64,000 nucleotides of DNA from Bradyrhizobium agreste (GCF_016031625.1 NZ_JACCHP010000005.1:1-64000); one strand, 5' to 3'; shown: positions 16,575 through 26,578, numbered from the stretch's first letter. The notes: generated by a model not told the origin, from the letters alone. Translations and numbers: made by a program.

Positions 16575-16650
16575 GTCGTTGCCGGCTTGACCCGGCAACC
16601 CCATCTCTTCAAAGAAGATGGATGCGCGGGTCGAGCCCGCGCATGACGAG
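16575..16650. repeat. Composite palindromic intergenic repeat (family A)
   Basis: Three nested hairpins follow each other: TTGCCGG/CCGGCAA, CATCTTCT-type centre, and ATGCGCGGG/CCCGCGCAT, bounded by GTCGT and ATGAC. The same modules occur in reverse order at 48451-48532, so this is a dispersed mobile-like repeat. It lies between rel and pdxJ. Confidence 0.8.
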
Positions 16651-16679
16651 TTAGGAAATGTCACTTCGCGAGTCTTGAA

Positions 16680-17432
16680 ATGCCTGCACCTCCGCTCCGC
16701 CTCGGCGTCAATATCGATCACGTCGCAACCGTGCGTAACGCGCGCGGCGGCCGCCATCCCGATCCGGTGCGCGCCGCGCTGCTCGCGATCGAGGCCGGCG
16801 CCGACGGCATCACCGCACATTTGCGCGAGGACCGCCGGCACATTCGCGACGAGGATATGGCGCGCCTGAAGGCGGAGATCTCCAAGCCGCTCAATTTCGA
16901 GATGGCCGCAACGGACGACATGATGCGGATCTCGCTCGCCACCATGCCGCACGCGGTGTGCCTCGTGCCGGAGCGGCGCCAGGAGGTGACGACCGAAGGC
17001 GGGTTGGACGTGGTCGGCCAGCACAACGCGCTCGCGCCCTATATCGCGCGGCTGAGCGAGGCCGGCATCCGCGTCTCGCTGTTCATTGCGGCCGATCCCG
17101 CCCAGATCGAGATGGCGGCACGGCTGCGCGCGCCCGTGATCGAGATCCACACCGGCGCCTGGTGCGATGCCGTCGTCGACGGCCACGGCGACAAGGCCGA
17201 GGCGGAATGGCAGCGGATCGTGGCGGGGGCGAAGCTGGCGAAGGACGCGGGGCTCGAGGTTCACGCCGGTCACGGGCTGGACTATGCGACGGCGGAGAAG
17301 ATCGCGGGCTTGCCGGAAGTCATGGAGCTGAACATCGGCTATTACATGATCGGCGAGGCGCTGTTCGTGGGGCTGGCGGAGACCGTGCGCAGCATGCGCG
17401 CGGCGATGGACCGCGGCCGGAGCCGGGCATGA
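16680..17432 (+). CDS. pdxJ: Pyridoxine 5'-phosphate synthase
   Basis: The 250-residue TIM-barrel enzyme closes the pyridine ring of vitamin B6 from 3-amino-2-oxopropyl phosphate and deoxyxylulose 5-phosphate. Diagnostic stretches are [17 protein letters not shown] at the N-terminus, [21 protein letters not shown] and VHAGHGLDY, with [17 protein letters not shown] at the phosphate-binding end. Its stop overlaps the acpS ATG by ATGA, the gene order known from E. coli (pdxJ-acpS). Confidence 0.97.
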   Translation: MPAPPLRLGVNIDHVATVRNARGGRHPDPVRAALLAIEAGADGITAHLREDRRHIRDEDMARLKAEISKPLNFEMAATDDMMRISLATMPHAVCLVPERRQEVTTEGGLDVVGQHNALAPYIARLSEAGIRVSLFIAADPAQIEMAARLRAPVIEIHTGAWCDAVVDGHGDKAEAEWQRIVAGAKLAKDAGLEVHAGHGLDYATAEKIAGLPEVMELNIGYYMIGEALFVGLAETVRSMRAAMDRGRSRA

Positions 17433-17848
17433 TCATCGGCGTCGGCTCCGACCTGATCGACATCACCCGCGTGGCCAAGGTGATCGAGCGCCATGGCGAG
17501 CGGTTCCTGGACCGCATCTTCACCGCGGCCGAGCGGGCCAAGGCGGAGCGGCGGGCCAAGAACGAGAAGATGGTGGTGGCGACCTACGCCAAGCGCTTCG
17601 CCGCCAAGGAGGCCTGCTCCAAGGCGCTCGGCACCGGCATCAGACGCGGCGTCTGGTGGCGCGATATGGGGGTGGTCAACCTGCCGGGCGGGCGGCCGAC
17701 CATGCAGCTGACCGGCGGCGCCCTGGCCCGGCTCCAGGCCCTGACACCGGAGGGGTTCGAGGCGCGGATCGACGTTTCGATCACCGACGACTGGCCGCTG
17801 GCGCAGGCCTTTGTCATCATTTCAGCCGTGCCGCTGGCGAGGCTTTGA
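17429..17848 (+). CDS. acpS: Holo-[acyl-carrier-protein] synthase
   Basis: The 139-residue enzyme attaches 4'-phosphopantetheine from CoA to acyl carrier protein. It begins [15 protein letters not shown], with the metal-binding D8, and has [14 protein letters not shown], which contributes the second acidic residue and the CoA site. It starts inside the pdxJ stop codon (ATGA), so the pair is translationally coupled. Confidence 0.96.
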   Translation: MIIGVGSDLIDITRVAKVIERHGERFLDRIFTAAERAKAERRAKNEKMVVATYAKRFAAKEACSKALGTGIRRGVWWRDMGVVNLPGGRPTMQLTGGALARLQALTPEGFEARIDVSITDDWPLAQAFVIISAVPLARL

Positions 17849-18097
17849 CGCGATCCGGTCGATTTCATGATTCGCCTTTGAAATCAATGTCTTATTCAGT
17901 TTTGATGCGATCCTTGATTGCGTGGCCTCCGACAACCGTCTAAAAGTCCGCCGACGCAAATCAGCTTGGGCGAATTCGGCTTTACGCCGGAATTGGCCCT
18001 CACTATCAGAATCAGGACAATCTCCATGGGCCGCGAAGCAATGGGCTGTTCGCGCCAGGAGGGCGCTCTGTGACCGCCGGCCGGAATTGAGAGAGCA

Positions 18098-18862
18098 ATG
18101 AGCGTGACTTCAGGAACCAAAACCGAGAGCGGCGTCGGCGAAACGATCCGGGTCGTCATTCATGCTCTCCTGATCGCGCTCGTGATCCGCACCTTCCTGT
18201 TCCAGCCCTTCAACATCCCGTCCGGCTCGATGAAGGCGACGCTGCTGGTCGGCGATTATCTGTTCGTCTCGAAATATTCCTACGGCTATAGCCACTATTC
18301 GATTCCGTTCTCGCCGCCGCTGTTCTCCGGGCGGATCTGGGGCTCGGACCCCGCTCGCGGCGACATCGTCGTGTTTCGCCTGCCGAAGGACGATTCCACC
18401 GATTACATCAAGCGGGTGATCGGCCTTCCCGGCGACCGTATCCAGATGCGGGACGGGCTGCTCTACATCAACGACACGCCGGTCGAGCGGCAGCGCATGA
18501 GCGAGTATGTCGGCGAGGAGCCCTGCGGCTCGGAAGGTGGCGGCATCTCCCGGGTGAAGCGCTGGAAGGAAACGCTGCCGAACGGCGTATCCTATGAGAC
18601 GCTCGATTGCGCCGACAACGGCTACGTGGACAACACCAACGTCTACACCGTGCCGGCGGGCCACTTCTTCATGATGGGTGACAATCGCGACAACTCCACC
18701 GATAGCCGCTTTCTCGGCCAGGTCGGCTATGTCCCGCAGGAGAACTTGATCGGCCGCGCCCAGATGATCTTCTTCTCCATCGCTGAAGGCGAGCATGCCT
18801 GGATGTTCTGGCGCTGGCCATGGTCGGTGCGCTGGAATCGCTTTTTCAAAATCGTCCGATGA
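18098..18862 (+). CDS. lepB: Signal peptidase I
   Basis: The 254-residue membrane protease removes Sec signal peptides on the periplasmic side. One N-terminal membrane helix (about 17-36) leads to the box B motif PSGSMKATLLVGD with catalytic S44, then YIKRVIGLPGD with the general-base K105, and GDNRDNSTDSRFLG near the end. Its stop overlaps the rnc ATG (ATGA), giving the common lepB-rnc-era operon. Confidence 0.97.
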   Translation: MSVTSGTKTESGVGETIRVVIHALLIALVIRTFLFQPFNIPSGSMKATLLVGDYLFVSKYSYGYSHYSIPFSPPLFSGRIWGSDPARGDIVVFRLPKDDSTDYIKRVIGLPGDRIQMRDGLLYINDTPVERQRMSEYVGEEPCGSEGGGISRVKRWKETLPNGVSYETLDCADNGYVDNTNVYTVPAGHFFMMGDNRDNSTDSRFLGQVGYVPQENLIGRAQMIFFSIAEGEHAWMFWRWPWSVRWNRFFKIVR

Positions 18863-19680
18863 AAGACGAAGCCAAGGACATCGCGACCCAATCGATCGAG
18901 GCGCAGGCGGGCCCCGAACGGGGAGCCGCGACCAAGCCGCCTGCCAAGAAGAAGCGGGCGCGGAGCAGCAAGGCCAAGGGCACGGACGCGAACGCGGCGG
19001 TCGAGGCGCGCATCGGCCACAGCTTTGCCGACCCGAACCTGTTGATGCAGGCGATCACGCATGTCTCGGCCCTGAAGTCCGGGCGCAAGCGCGGCGACAG
19101 CTATCAGCGGCTGGAATTCCTCGGCGACCACGTGCTCGGGCTCGTCGTCTCCGACATGCTCTATCGCGCCTTCCCGAACGCCGACGAAGGCGAGCTGTCC
19201 AAGCGGCTTGCAGAGCTCGTGCGCAAGGAGAGCTGCGCGGACGTCGCCAAGTCGCTCGGTCTCGTCGACGACATCAAGCTGGGCTCGGTCGGCCCCAGCG
19301 CGGATGCCCGCCTGCGCAAGTCGGTGTTGGGCGACATCTGCGAGGCCGTGATCGGCGCCATCTACCTCGACGGCGGCCATGCGGCGGCAGCCGAATTCGT
19401 CAAGCGCAACTGGACCGAGCGCATGCACAAGCCGCGGCGTCCCTTGCGCGATCCGAAGACCGTGCTGCAGGAATGGGCGCAAGGCAAGGGACTGCCGACG
19501 CCTGTCTATCGCGAGGTCGAGCGCACAGGTCCGCATCACGATCCGCAGTTTCGTGTCGCGGTCGATCTGCCGGGGCTGGCGCCGGCCGAGGGCGTGGGCG
19601 GCAGCAAGCGCGCGGCAGAGAAGGTGGCTGCGTCAGTGATGATCGAACGCGAAGGCGTCGGCGGCGGCAATGACGGCTGA
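18859..19680 (+). CDS. rnc: Ribonuclease III
   Basis: The 273-residue endonuclease cuts double-stranded RNA in rRNA precursors and regulated mRNAs. The signature RLEFLGDHVLGLVVSDML carries E86 and D90, and GDICEAVIGAIYLDGG supplies the other metal ligands. A C-terminal dsRNA-binding domain spans about 200-268. An unusual basic Ala/Lys-rich extension (about 1-45) precedes the catalytic domain. The start at 18859 overlaps lepB; an upstream in-frame start at 18820 would need a longer overlap. Confidence 0.96.
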   Translation: MKDEAKDIATQSIEAQAGPERGAATKPPAKKKRARSSKAKGTDANAAVEARIGHSFADPNLLMQAITHVSALKSGRKRGDSYQRLEFLGDHVLGLVVSDMLYRAFPNADEGELSKRLAELVRKESCADVAKSLGLVDDIKLGSVGPSADARLRKSVLGDICEAVIGAIYLDGGHAAAAEFVKRNWTERMHKPRRPLRDPKTVLQEWAQGKGLPTPVYREVERTGPHHDPQFRVAVDLPGLAPAEGVGGSKRAAEKVAASVMIEREGVGGGNDG

Positions 19681-20596
19681 AGCAAGCGGCGAGGCACCGA
19701 GCGCGACGCGCTGCGGCTTCGTCGCGCTGATCGGCGCGCCGAATGTCGGCAAGTCGACGCTGGTCAACGCGCTGGTCGGCGCCAAGGTCACGATCGTCTC
19801 GCGCAAGGTGCAGACCACGCGCGCGCTGATCCGCGGCATCGTCATCGAGAACAACGCGCAAATCATCCTGATCGACACGCCCGGCATCTTCTCGCCCAAG
19901 CGCCGGCTCGACCGCGCCATGGTCTCGACCGCCTGGAGCGGGGCGCATGATGCCGATCTCGTCTGCGTGCTGCTCGATGCCAAGACCGGGATCGACGAGG
20001 AGGCGGAGGCGATCCTCGCCAAGGCGGCCAGCGTCAATCACGACAAGATCCTCGTCATCAACAAGGTCGACCTGGTCCAGCGCGAGAAGCTTTTGGCGCT
20101 GGCGCAGGCTGCCAACGCGCGCATGACGTTCGCAAGGACGTTCATGATCTCGGCTATCTCGGGCGACGGCGTCGACGACATCCGCAAGACGCTTGCGGAC
20201 ATGGTGCCGCCTGGCCCGTTCCTCTACCCCGAGGACCAGATGTCGGACGCGCCGATGCGGCAGCTGGCGGCCGAGATCACCCGCGAGAAGATCTATCAGA
20301 AGCTGCACCAGGAATTGCCCTACCAGTCCACGGTCGAGACCGACAAGTGGGAGGAGCGCAAGGATCATTCGGTGCGGATCGAGCAGACGATCTATGTCGA
20401 GCGCGAAAGCCAGCGCAAGATCGTGCTCGGCAAGGGCGGCGCCACGATCAAGTCGATCGGCGCCGACTCGCGGAAAGAACTGATGCAGATCCTGGACGTG
20501 CCCGTACACCTGTTCCTGTTCGTCAAGGTGCGCGAGAACTGGGGCGACGATCCCGATCGCTACCGCGAGATGGGCCTGGATTTCCCAAAAGAATAA
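19670..20596 (+). CDS. era: GTPase Era
   Basis: The 308-residue GTPase binds 16S rRNA and helps 30S maturation. The P-loop is GAPNVGKS (22-29), G3 is DTPGIF, G4 is NKVD, and the C-terminal KH domain carries KIVLGKGGATIKSIG. It overlaps rnc by 11 bases and completes lepB-rnc-era. Confidence 0.97.
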   Translation: MTAEASGEAPSATRCGFVALIGAPNVGKSTLVNALVGAKVTIVSRKVQTTRALIRGIVIENNAQIILIDTPGIFSPKRRLDRAMVSTAWSGAHDADLVCVLLDAKTGIDEEAEAILAKAASVNHDKILVINKVDLVQREKLLALAQAANARMTFARTFMISAISGDGVDDIRKTLADMVPPGPFLYPEDQMSDAPMRQLAAEITREKIYQKLHQELPYQSTVETDKWEERKDHSVRIEQTIYVERESQRKIVLGKGGATIKSIGADSRKELMQILDVPVHLFLFVKVRENWGDDPDRYREMGLDFPKE

Positions 20597-20617
20597 CCAA
20601 GAATAGAGCGGCATTCG

Positions 20618-20998
20618 ATGAGCCTACCCGCCAATGTCCAGCGCTTCGAAGCGCTGCTCTATGCATCGTTGATGCTGGATGCCGTCTCGGTCGCCGTGCA
20701 GGACCGCACGCCCAATGCCGCGGTGACCGAGCAGATGATCATGACCGGGACGTTGCTCGCCGGAGGCATGATCCTCCTGCTGCTCTATTTCGTCCGGCTG
20801 GCCGCGCATCATCGCAAGAACTGGCCGCGCTGGGTGCTTGGGGCGGCCCTGGTGTTGTCGGTGATCTCGCTCGGCCAGATCATCGGGGAGAAGGGGCTGG
20901 AGCTCGACAGTGCCATCGAGATCGTCTCCTGCGCGCTGACGACCATGGGCCTGTACTTCTCCTTCAGCGGCGACGCGCAGGGCTGGTTCAACGCGTGA
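20618..20998 (+). CDS. Small integral membrane protein of unknown function
   Basis: The 126-residue product has about three to four hydrophobic segments (around 43-61 [19 protein letters not shown], 72-88 [17 protein letters not shown], and 98-118 [11 protein letters not shown]) and a short N-terminal soluble part. I do not recognise the family. It follows era by 21 bases and precedes recO, so it probably belongs to the lepB operon. No catalytic motif is visible. Confidence 0.75.
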   Translation: MSLPANVQRFEALLYASLMLDAVSVAVQDRTPNAAVTEQMIMTGTLLAGGMILLLLYFVRLAAHHRKNWPRWVLGAALVLSVISLGQIIGEKGLELDSAIEIVSCALTTMGLYFSFSGDAQGWFNA

Positions 20999-21007
20999 TG
21001 GCCTCGT

Positions 21008-21126
21008 GTCCCGGACAAGGTGCAGTGCGTCAGCGCTGCGCCGCAGAGCCGGGACCCAGGAGCGCGCGGAGAGATGGGCCCCGGCTCGGCAACGCGTCGC
21101 TTGCGCGCCGCGTTTTGTCCGGGGCA
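21008..21126. repeat. Dispersed intergenic repeat (family B)
   Basis: Two near-palindromic halves begin GTCCCGGAC and end TCCGGGGCAC, with an inner GCAGAGCCGGGACCCA block facing a TGGGCCCCGGCTC block. Related copies are at 24641-24766 and 42870-43007, with a partial copy near 41128-41158. It fills the gap between the small membrane protein and recO. Confidence 0.8.
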
Positions 21127-21170
21127 CGAGTGCGTGCGAGCGGCACCGGAATCCTGTAGACTCACGCCCC

Positions 21171-21923
21171 ATGGAATGGACCGACGAAGGCATCGTGCTG
21201 GGCGTACGGCGGCATGGCGAGTCTAGCGCCATCGTCGAGCTGTTGACGCGCGCGCATGGCCGGCATCTCGGCCTCGTCCGCGGCGGGGCCGGCTCGCGGA
21301 TGCGGCCGCTGCTGCAGCCGGGGAACAGCGTCAGTGCGGTGTGGCGGGCGCGGCTCGACGAGCATCTCGGTACCTATGCGATCGAGGGATTGAAGCTGCG
21401 CGCGGCGGCGCTGCTGGCATCGTCCCACGGCGTCTACGGCGTCACCCATCTGGCCTCGATCGCGCGGCTGTTGCCGGAGCGCGATCCGCACGAAGAGATC
21501 TTTGCGCTGCTCGAGCATTCGCTCGACGATTTCGACGACATCGGCAGCGCCGCCGTGCACCTGATCCATTTCGAGCTGGCGATGCTCGCCGAGCTGGGTT
21601 TTGGCCTGGCGCTGGACAATTGTGCAGTGACTGGCGAGACCACGGACCTGATCTACGTCTCGCCGAAATCCGGCGGCGCGGTATCGCGCGGCGCCGGCGA
21701 GCCGTGGCGCGACCGGCTGTTGCGCCTGCCGCCGTTCCTGCGCCAGGGCGAGACCGCGAGCGATCTCACCGAGCAGGATCTCCAGGACGGCTTTCGGCTC
21801 ACCGGCCTGTTCCTGCTCCGCCACGTGCTGGAGCCGCGCGGCCAGGGCCATTCCGATGCGCGGGCCGGCTTCATCAACGCCTTGGTGCGGCAGCAGGCGA
21901 GGGCGGCAATTCCTGCGCCATGA
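21171..21923 (+). CDS. recO: DNA repair protein RecO
   Basis: The 250-residue RecF-pathway protein anneals ssDNA and loads RecA with RecR. The N-terminal OB fold starts [17 protein letters not shown], and the middle has [15 protein letters not shown]. Of the zinc-ribbon cysteines found in many RecO proteins only one remains ([25 protein letters not shown]), as is common in alphaproteobacteria. The ATG at 21171 is chosen because upstream sequence is the family B repeat. Confidence 0.93.
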   Translation: MEWTDEGIVLGVRRHGESSAIVELLTRAHGRHLGLVRGGAGSRMRPLLQPGNSVSAVWRARLDEHLGTYAIEGLKLRAAALLASSHGVYGVTHLASIARLLPERDPHEEIFALLEHSLDDFDDIGSAAVHLIHFELAMLAELGFGLALDNCAVTGETTDLIYVSPKSGGAVSRGAGEPWRDRLLRLPPFLRQGETASDLTEQDLQDGFRLTGLFLLRHVLEPRGQGHSDARAGFINALVRQQARAAIPAP

Positions 21924-22023
21924 CGTAAGGGCCGCCCAGCCTTGCGCCCCGGTATGCGGTTCCCGGGAACAAAATCGGCCCGAGCGGATTTGGCGTTGAG
22001 TTCCACATCGGGGGACAGCCAAA

Positions 22024-22308
22024 ATGTTGATCAGGGGATTCGCCTTGTCCGCGACGCTGCTTGCGTTCGCGCCCGACGCGATGGCCGGCGAGCCGCAGCC
22101 CAGGGTATTTCGCCGGGCCTCGTGCACGGTGGTGCGATACTATGTGGCGAAATATTCCGCTGCCGCCGCAGAGACATGGGCGCGGTCCCATGGCGCGACC
22201 GAGGCCGAGATCGAGGCCGCCCGCCGTTGCCTGACCAATGTGCCGGCGCCTGCGCAAACGCCTGGTCCAGCCCAAAACCAGACCGTCACAGCCGGCTGGG
22301 CAGGCTAG
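22024..22308 (+). CDS. Small exported protein of unknown function
   Basis: 94 residues with a signal peptide (about 1-21, FALSATLLAFAPDAMA before GEPQ) and a short mature part containing two cysteines (RASCTVVRYYVAKYSAAAAE, ARRCLTN) that could form a disulfide. The Ala/Glu-rich helix with WARSHGATEAEIEAARRC resembles small periplasmic proteins that are common in Bradyrhizobium, but I assign no function. It lies 64 bases before parC on the same strand. Confidence 0.7.
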   Translation: MLIRGFALSATLLAFAPDAMAGEPQPRVFRRASCTVVRYYVAKYSAAAAETWARSHGATEAEIEAARRCLTNVPAPAQTPGPAQNQTVTAGWAG

Positions 22309-22372
22309 CAGGCCGCCCACAGGGAACCATTCGATCCTTGCCCGATTCGCTTCCACGGTTTAACCGGGCGGC

Positions 22373-24631
22373 ATGGGAAAACGAATCGTTCCGCCGGAAG
22401 AACCGGCTGAAATCCACGAGGTGCCGCTGCGGGAGGCGCTGGAAGAGCGCTATCTCGCTTATGCCCTCTCCACCATCATGCACCGTGCGCTGCCGGACGC
22501 GCGCGACGGCCTGAAGCCGGTGCACCGGCGCATCCTCTACGGCATGCGCCTGCTCAGGCTCGACCCCGGCACCGCCTTCAAGAAATCGGCCAAGATCGTC
22601 GGCGACGTGATGGGCTCGTTCCATCCGCACGGCGACCAGGCGATCTACGACGCCATGGTCCGCCTCGCGCAGGATTTCTCCTCGCGCTATCCGCTGGTCG
22701 ACGGCCAGGGCAATTTCGGCAATATCGACGGCGATAACCCCGCCGCCTACCGCTACACCGAAGCGCGCATGACCGACGTCGCGCGGCTTCTGCTCGAGGG
22801 CATCGACGAGGACGGCGTCGAATTCCGCGCCAATTACGACGGCCAGTCGAAAGAGCCCGTCGTGCTGCCCGGCGGCTTCCCGAACCTGCTCGCCAATGGT
22901 GCTCAGGGCATCGCAGTGGGCATGGCGACCTCGATCCCGCCGCACAACGCCGCCGAGCTGTGCGATGCCGCGCTGCATCTGATCGAGAAGCCCGATGCGA
23001 AATCCAAGGCGCTCTTGAAGTGGGTGAAGGGTCCGGATTTCCCGACCGGCGGCATCATCGTCGATTCCAAGCAGGCCATCGCCGAGGCCTACACCACCGG
23101 CCGCGGCTCGTTCCGCGTCCGTGCGCGGTGGACGCAGGAGGAGGGCGCGCGCGGGACGTGGGTCGTCGTCGTCACCGAGATTCCGTTCCTGGTGCAGAAG
23201 TCGCGCCTGATCGAGAAGGTCGCCGAGCTGCTGGACCAGAAGAAGCTGCCGCTGGTCGGCGACATCAGGGACGAGTCGGCCGAAGACGTCCGCATCGTGA
23301 TCGAGCCGAAGTCGAAGAACGTCGATCCGGCCCTGATGATGGAATCGCTGTTCCGGCTCACCGAGCTCGAAAACAAGATTCCGCTGAACCTCAACGTGCT
23401 GATCAAGGGTCGCATCCCCAAGGTCGTGGGGCTCGCGGAAGCTTTGCGCGAATGGCTCGACCATCTGCGCGACGTCCTGATCCGCCGCACCAATTACCGC
23501 AAGGGCGAGATCGAGCACCGGCTCGAAATCCTCGGCGGTCTGCTGATCGCCTATCTCAACATCGACGAGGTGATCCGGATCATCCGCAACGAGGACGAGC
23601 CGAAGCCGGCCTTGATCAAGGCTTTCAAGCTCACCGAGTTGCAGGCCGACTCCATCCTCAACATGCGGCTGCGCAACCTGCGCAAGCTCGAGGAGATGGA
23701 GATCCGCACCGAGGACAAGGATCTGCGGAAGGAGCTGAAGGGTATCTTGGGCCTGTTGGCCTCCGAGCCTGAGCAGTGGAAGAAGGTCGGCGAGCAGGTC
23801 GGCAAGGTCCGCGACATGTTCGGACCGAAGACGCCGCTCGGCAAGCGCCGCACCACCTTTGCGGATGCGCCCGAGCACGACCTTGCCGCGATCGAGGAGG
23901 CGTTCGTCGAGCGCGAGCCGGTGACGGTGGTCGTCTCCGACAAGGGCTGGATCCGCACCATGAAAGGGCATGTCGAGGATCTCTCGGGCCTTTCCTTCAA
24001 GCAGGACGACAAGCTCGGCTTTGCCTTCTTCGCCGAGACGACCTCGAAGCTGCTGCTGTTCGCCACCAACGGCAAGTTCTACTCGCTCGACGTCGCGAAG
24101 CTGCCGGGCGGCCGTGGCCACGGCGAGCCGATCCGCCTGTTCATCGACCTCGAGCAGGAGGCCGCGCCGGTCGCGCTGTTCGTCAACAAGGGCGGCCGCA
24201 AATTCCTGGTCGCCAGCCACGAGGGCCAGGGCTTCGTCGTCAACGAGGACGATTGCGTCGGCACCACCAAGAAGGGCAAGCAGGTGCTCAACGTCGAGAT
24301 GCCGAACGAGGCGCGCGCGATCGCCGAGGTGACGGGCGACACCGTCGCGGTGATCGGCGAGAACCGCAAGATGCTGGTCTTCCCGTTCGACCAGGTGCCG
24401 GAAATGGTGCGCGGCCGCGGCGTGCGCCTGCAGAAGTACAAGGACGGCGGCCTGTCCGACGTTGCGGTCTTCGACGCCAAGGCCGGCCTGACCTGGAAGG
24501 ATTCCGCAGGACGCGAATTCTCCGCGACCATGAAGGAGCTCAGCGAGTGGCAGGGCACCCGCGCCGACGCCGGGCGCCTGCCGCCGAAGGGTTTCCCGAA
24601 GTCGAACAAGTTCGGCCGGGTGATCGGGTAG
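22373..24631 (+). CDS. parC: DNA topoisomerase IV subunit A
   Basis: The 752-residue type IIA subunit decatenates daughter chromosomes with ParE. The active tyrosine is Y128 in [10 protein letters not shown], and the C-terminal domain (about 490-750) has the beta-pinwheel repeats that wrap DNA. ParC rather than GyrA is inferred from length and from the weak GyrA box in the C-terminal half. In the quinolone region, [12 protein letters not shown] has Q89 where ParC/GyrA usually have Ser, and D93 at the acidic position. A single-gene unit ending before repeats. Confidence 0.93.
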   Translation: MGKRIVPPEEPAEIHEVPLREALEERYLAYALSTIMHRALPDARDGLKPVHRRILYGMRLLRLDPGTAFKKSAKIVGDVMGSFHPHGDQAIYDAMVRLAQDFSSRYPLVDGQGNFGNIDGDNPAAYRYTEARMTDVARLLLEGIDEDGVEFRANYDGQSKEPVVLPGGFPNLLANGAQGIAVGMATSIPPHNAAELCDAALHLIEKPDAKSKALLKWVKGPDFPTGGIIVDSKQAIAEAYTTGRGSFRVRARWTQEEGARGTWVVVVTEIPFLVQKSRLIEKVAELLDQKKLPLVGDIRDESAEDVRIVIEPKSKNVDPALMMESLFRLTELENKIPLNLNVLIKGRIPKVVGLAEALREWLDHLRDVLIRRTNYRKGEIEHRLEILGGLLIAYLNIDEVIRIIRNEDEPKPALIKAFKLTELQADSILNMRLRNLRKLEEMEIRTEDKDLRKELKGILGLLASEPEQWKKVGEQVGKVRDMFGPKTPLGKRRTTFADAPEHDLAAIEEAFVEREPVTVVVSDKGWIRTMKGHVEDLSGLSFKQDDKLGFAFFAETTSKLLLFATNGKFYSLDVAKLPGGRGHGEPIRLFIDLEQEAAPVALFVNKGGRKFLVASHEGQGFVVNEDDCVGTTKKGKQVLNVEMPNEARAIAEVTGDTVAVIGENRKMLVFPFDQVPEMVRGRGVRLQKYKDGGLSDVAVFDAKAGLTWKDSAGREFSATMKELSEWQGTRADAGRLPPKGFPKSNKFGRVIG

Positions 24632-24640
24632 GGCTCTTTT

Positions 24641-24766
24641 GTCCCGGACGCGCTGCAGCGTGCAACGCTGCTGCGCAGAGCCGGGACCCATGCTGCACGG
24701 ACCGCAAGATATGGGCCCCGGCTCAGCAGCGCACCGTCGAAGTGACGCTGCGCTGCGTCCGGGGCA
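24641..24766. repeat. Dispersed intergenic repeat (family B)
   Basis: Begins GTCCCGGACGCGCTGCAG, contains GCAGAGCCGGGACCCAT and then TGGGCCCCGGCTC, and closes with CTGCGTCCGGGGCA. It matches the copies at 21008 and 42870 in order and orientation of modules. It immediately follows the parC stop and could act as a transcription-attenuating fold. Confidence 0.8.
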
Positions 24767-24801
24767 TGAGAACGTGTGTGGGGCACATCTGCTTCTCCAT
24801 C

Positions 24802-24879
24802 GTCATTGCGAGCGCAGCGAAGCAATCCAGAATCCCGCCGCGGAAAGACCCTGGATTGCTTCGCTGCGCTCGCAATGAC
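24802..24879. repeat. Perfect 29-bp inverted repeat (family C)
   Basis: Arms at 24802-24830 and 24851-24879 are exact reverse complements, starting GTCATTGCGAGCGCAGCG and separated by 20 bases. The long perfect stem would form a strong hairpin in RNA. The GTCATTGCGAG...GCAATCCAG motif is one I recall as dispersed in many bacterial genomes. Together with the family B copy it fills most of the 392-base gap between parC and the next gene. Confidence 0.9.
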
Positions 24880-25023
24880 GAGCTGCGATAGCCTCGCTCT
24901 CCAACTCAAACGGTGTGCATCCCGCAAACGCGCGGCAGCTAGCCATGAGCGCATACGTGCGGGCACGAACATTGCTTTTTCCTGGCGACTGCAAACGGCT
25001 GGTCAAAAGGCGAAAACACTCCA

Positions 25024-26574
25024 ATGTTCAAACTGAAGGCTTTTATTCCCGCGCTGTTCGGCCTTGCGCTGGTGGCGGCGCCCGCGCATGCGGCGGGCAA
25101 TCTCGTCGCGGTGCTCGAGGCGGAGATCGTCACGCTCGATCCGCACTTCTCCACGGCCTATATTTCGCGCACGTTCGGCTACATGGTGTTCGACACGCTG
25201 TTTGCGAAGGATGCCAACGGCGACATCAAGCCGCAAATGGTGCAGGACTGGAAGGTCTCGCCTGACGGGCTGACCTATACGTTCACGCTGCGCGATGGCC
25301 TCAAATGGCATGACGGCCAGCCGGTCACATCAGCCGATTGCGTGGCGTCGCTGCGCCGCTGGGGCACCCGCAGCGCGCTCGGCCGCCGCATTTTCGCGAT
25401 CACGGCTTCGCTCGAGCCGGCCGATGCGAAAACCTTCGTGCTGACGCTGAAGGAGCCGTCCGGCCTCGTCATCGACGCACTCGGCAATCCCGTCAGCCCG
25501 GTCGCTTTCATGATGCCCGAGCGCATCGCGAAGACGCCGGGCGACCAGCGCATCACCGAGATCGTCGGCTCCGGACCGTTCGTCTACAGCAAGGCCGACC
25601 ACCGCACCGGCGACCGCATGATCCTGAAGAAGTTCGGCGACTATGTGCCGCGCCCCGAGCCCGCGGACTTCCTGGCCGGCGGCAAGCGCGTCAATGTCGA
25701 CACGCTCGAGATCCGCGTCATTCCCGATGGCGCAACCGCCGCCTCTGCGCTGCAGGCCGGCGAGGTCGACTTCATGCAGTACGCGCCGTTCGATCTGTTG
25801 CCGCAGCTGGAGAAGAATACGCGCGTCAAGCTCGTCAACTTCACCGGCGGCAACATGTTCGCTGGCGCCTATCGTCTCAATGCGGCATCGAAGCCGTTCG
25901 ATGATCCAGAAATCCGCCGCGTGCTGTGGAAGCTGGTCGACCAGCGCGAAGTGCTGGATGCGCTCGGGCTCGACGCCAAGTACGCCACTCCTTGCGCGAC
26001 CTACTTCACCTGCGGCACCACATACGAGAGCAAGGCCGGCACGGAAGCGGCGGCCAAGCCCTCGATCGATGCGGCGAAGGCTGCGCTGAAGGCGACCAAA
26101 TATGCCGGCGAGCCCGTCATCGTGATGCAGGCTAACGACCTCGAAGCCCCGCGCGTTTCGGCGCAGGTGCTCGCCGAGCGGCTGAAGGCTGCCGGCTTCA
26201 ATGTCGATCTGCAGGTGATGGACTGGGCGAGCGTGCTGGCGCGCCGCGCCAAGAAGGAGGGCTGGAGCGTCTATGGCGTTCACGCCGGCGGCTTTGACCT
26301 GGGCTCGCCGCTGACCAATGTCATGGTCGCCTTCAACTGCGCCGACTTCACCGGCTGGCAATGCGATGCGCGCATTACCCCTCTGATGGAAGCCTTCGCC
26401 AAGGCGCCGGCCGAGGCGGACCGGAAGAAGATCGCGGGCGAGATTCAGAGCGTGATGTACGATCAGGCGCCCGCAATTCCGTGGGGCCAATTCGCGCAGC
26501 CTGCGGCCTATCGCGCCACTTTGCGCGGTCTGATACCGTCCGCCATCCCGGTGTTCTGGAACATTGAGAAGTAG
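25024..26574 (+). CDS. ABC transporter substrate-binding protein, family 5 (peptide/nickel type)
   Basis: The 516-residue lipoprotein-like binding protein has a Sec signal peptide (about 1-24, FGLALVAAPAHAA) and the SBP_bac_5 layout: TLDPHFSTAYISRTFGYMVFDTL, LRDGLKWHDGQPVTSADCVAS, SGPFVYSKADHRTGDRM, and a C-terminal PAIPWGQFAQPAAYR. Family members bind di/oligopeptides or related solutes for an ABC importer. No permease or ATPase genes are adjacent, so the partner transporter is elsewhere. The next gene, a GMC oxidoreductase, begins four bases after its stop, which suggests a shared role in taking up and oxidising one compound; that link is an inference. Confidence 0.88.
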   Translation: MFKLKAFIPALFGLALVAAPAHAAGNLVAVLEAEIVTLDPHFSTAYISRTFGYMVFDTLFAKDANGDIKPQMVQDWKVSPDGLTYTFTLRDGLKWHDGQPVTSADCVASLRRWGTRSALGRRIFAITASLEPADAKTFVLTLKEPSGLVIDALGNPVSPVAFMMPERIAKTPGDQRITEIVGSGPFVYSKADHRTGDRMILKKFGDYVPRPEPADFLAGGKRVNVDTLEIRVIPDGATAASALQAGEVDFMQYAPFDLLPQLEKNTRVKLVNFTGGNMFAGAYRLNAASKPFDDPEIRRVLWKLVDQREVLDALGLDAKYATPCATYFTCGTTYESKAGTEAAAKPSIDAAKAALKATKYAGEPVIVMQANDLEAPRVSAQVLAERLKAAGFNVDLQVMDWASVLARRAKKEGWSVYGVHAGGFDLGSPLTNVMVAFNCADFTGWQCDARITPLMEAFAKAPAEADRKKIAGEIQSVMYDQAPAIPWGQFAQPAAYRATLRGLIPSAIPVFWNIEK

Positions 26575-26578
26575 CGCG

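Noticed and set aside
22286-24691. Minus-strand frame opposite parC
   Set aside because: Shadow; no family features.
24641-24879. CRISPR-like repeats
   Set aside because: The repeated blocks are palindromic intergenic elements without regular spacers, and no cas genes are present.
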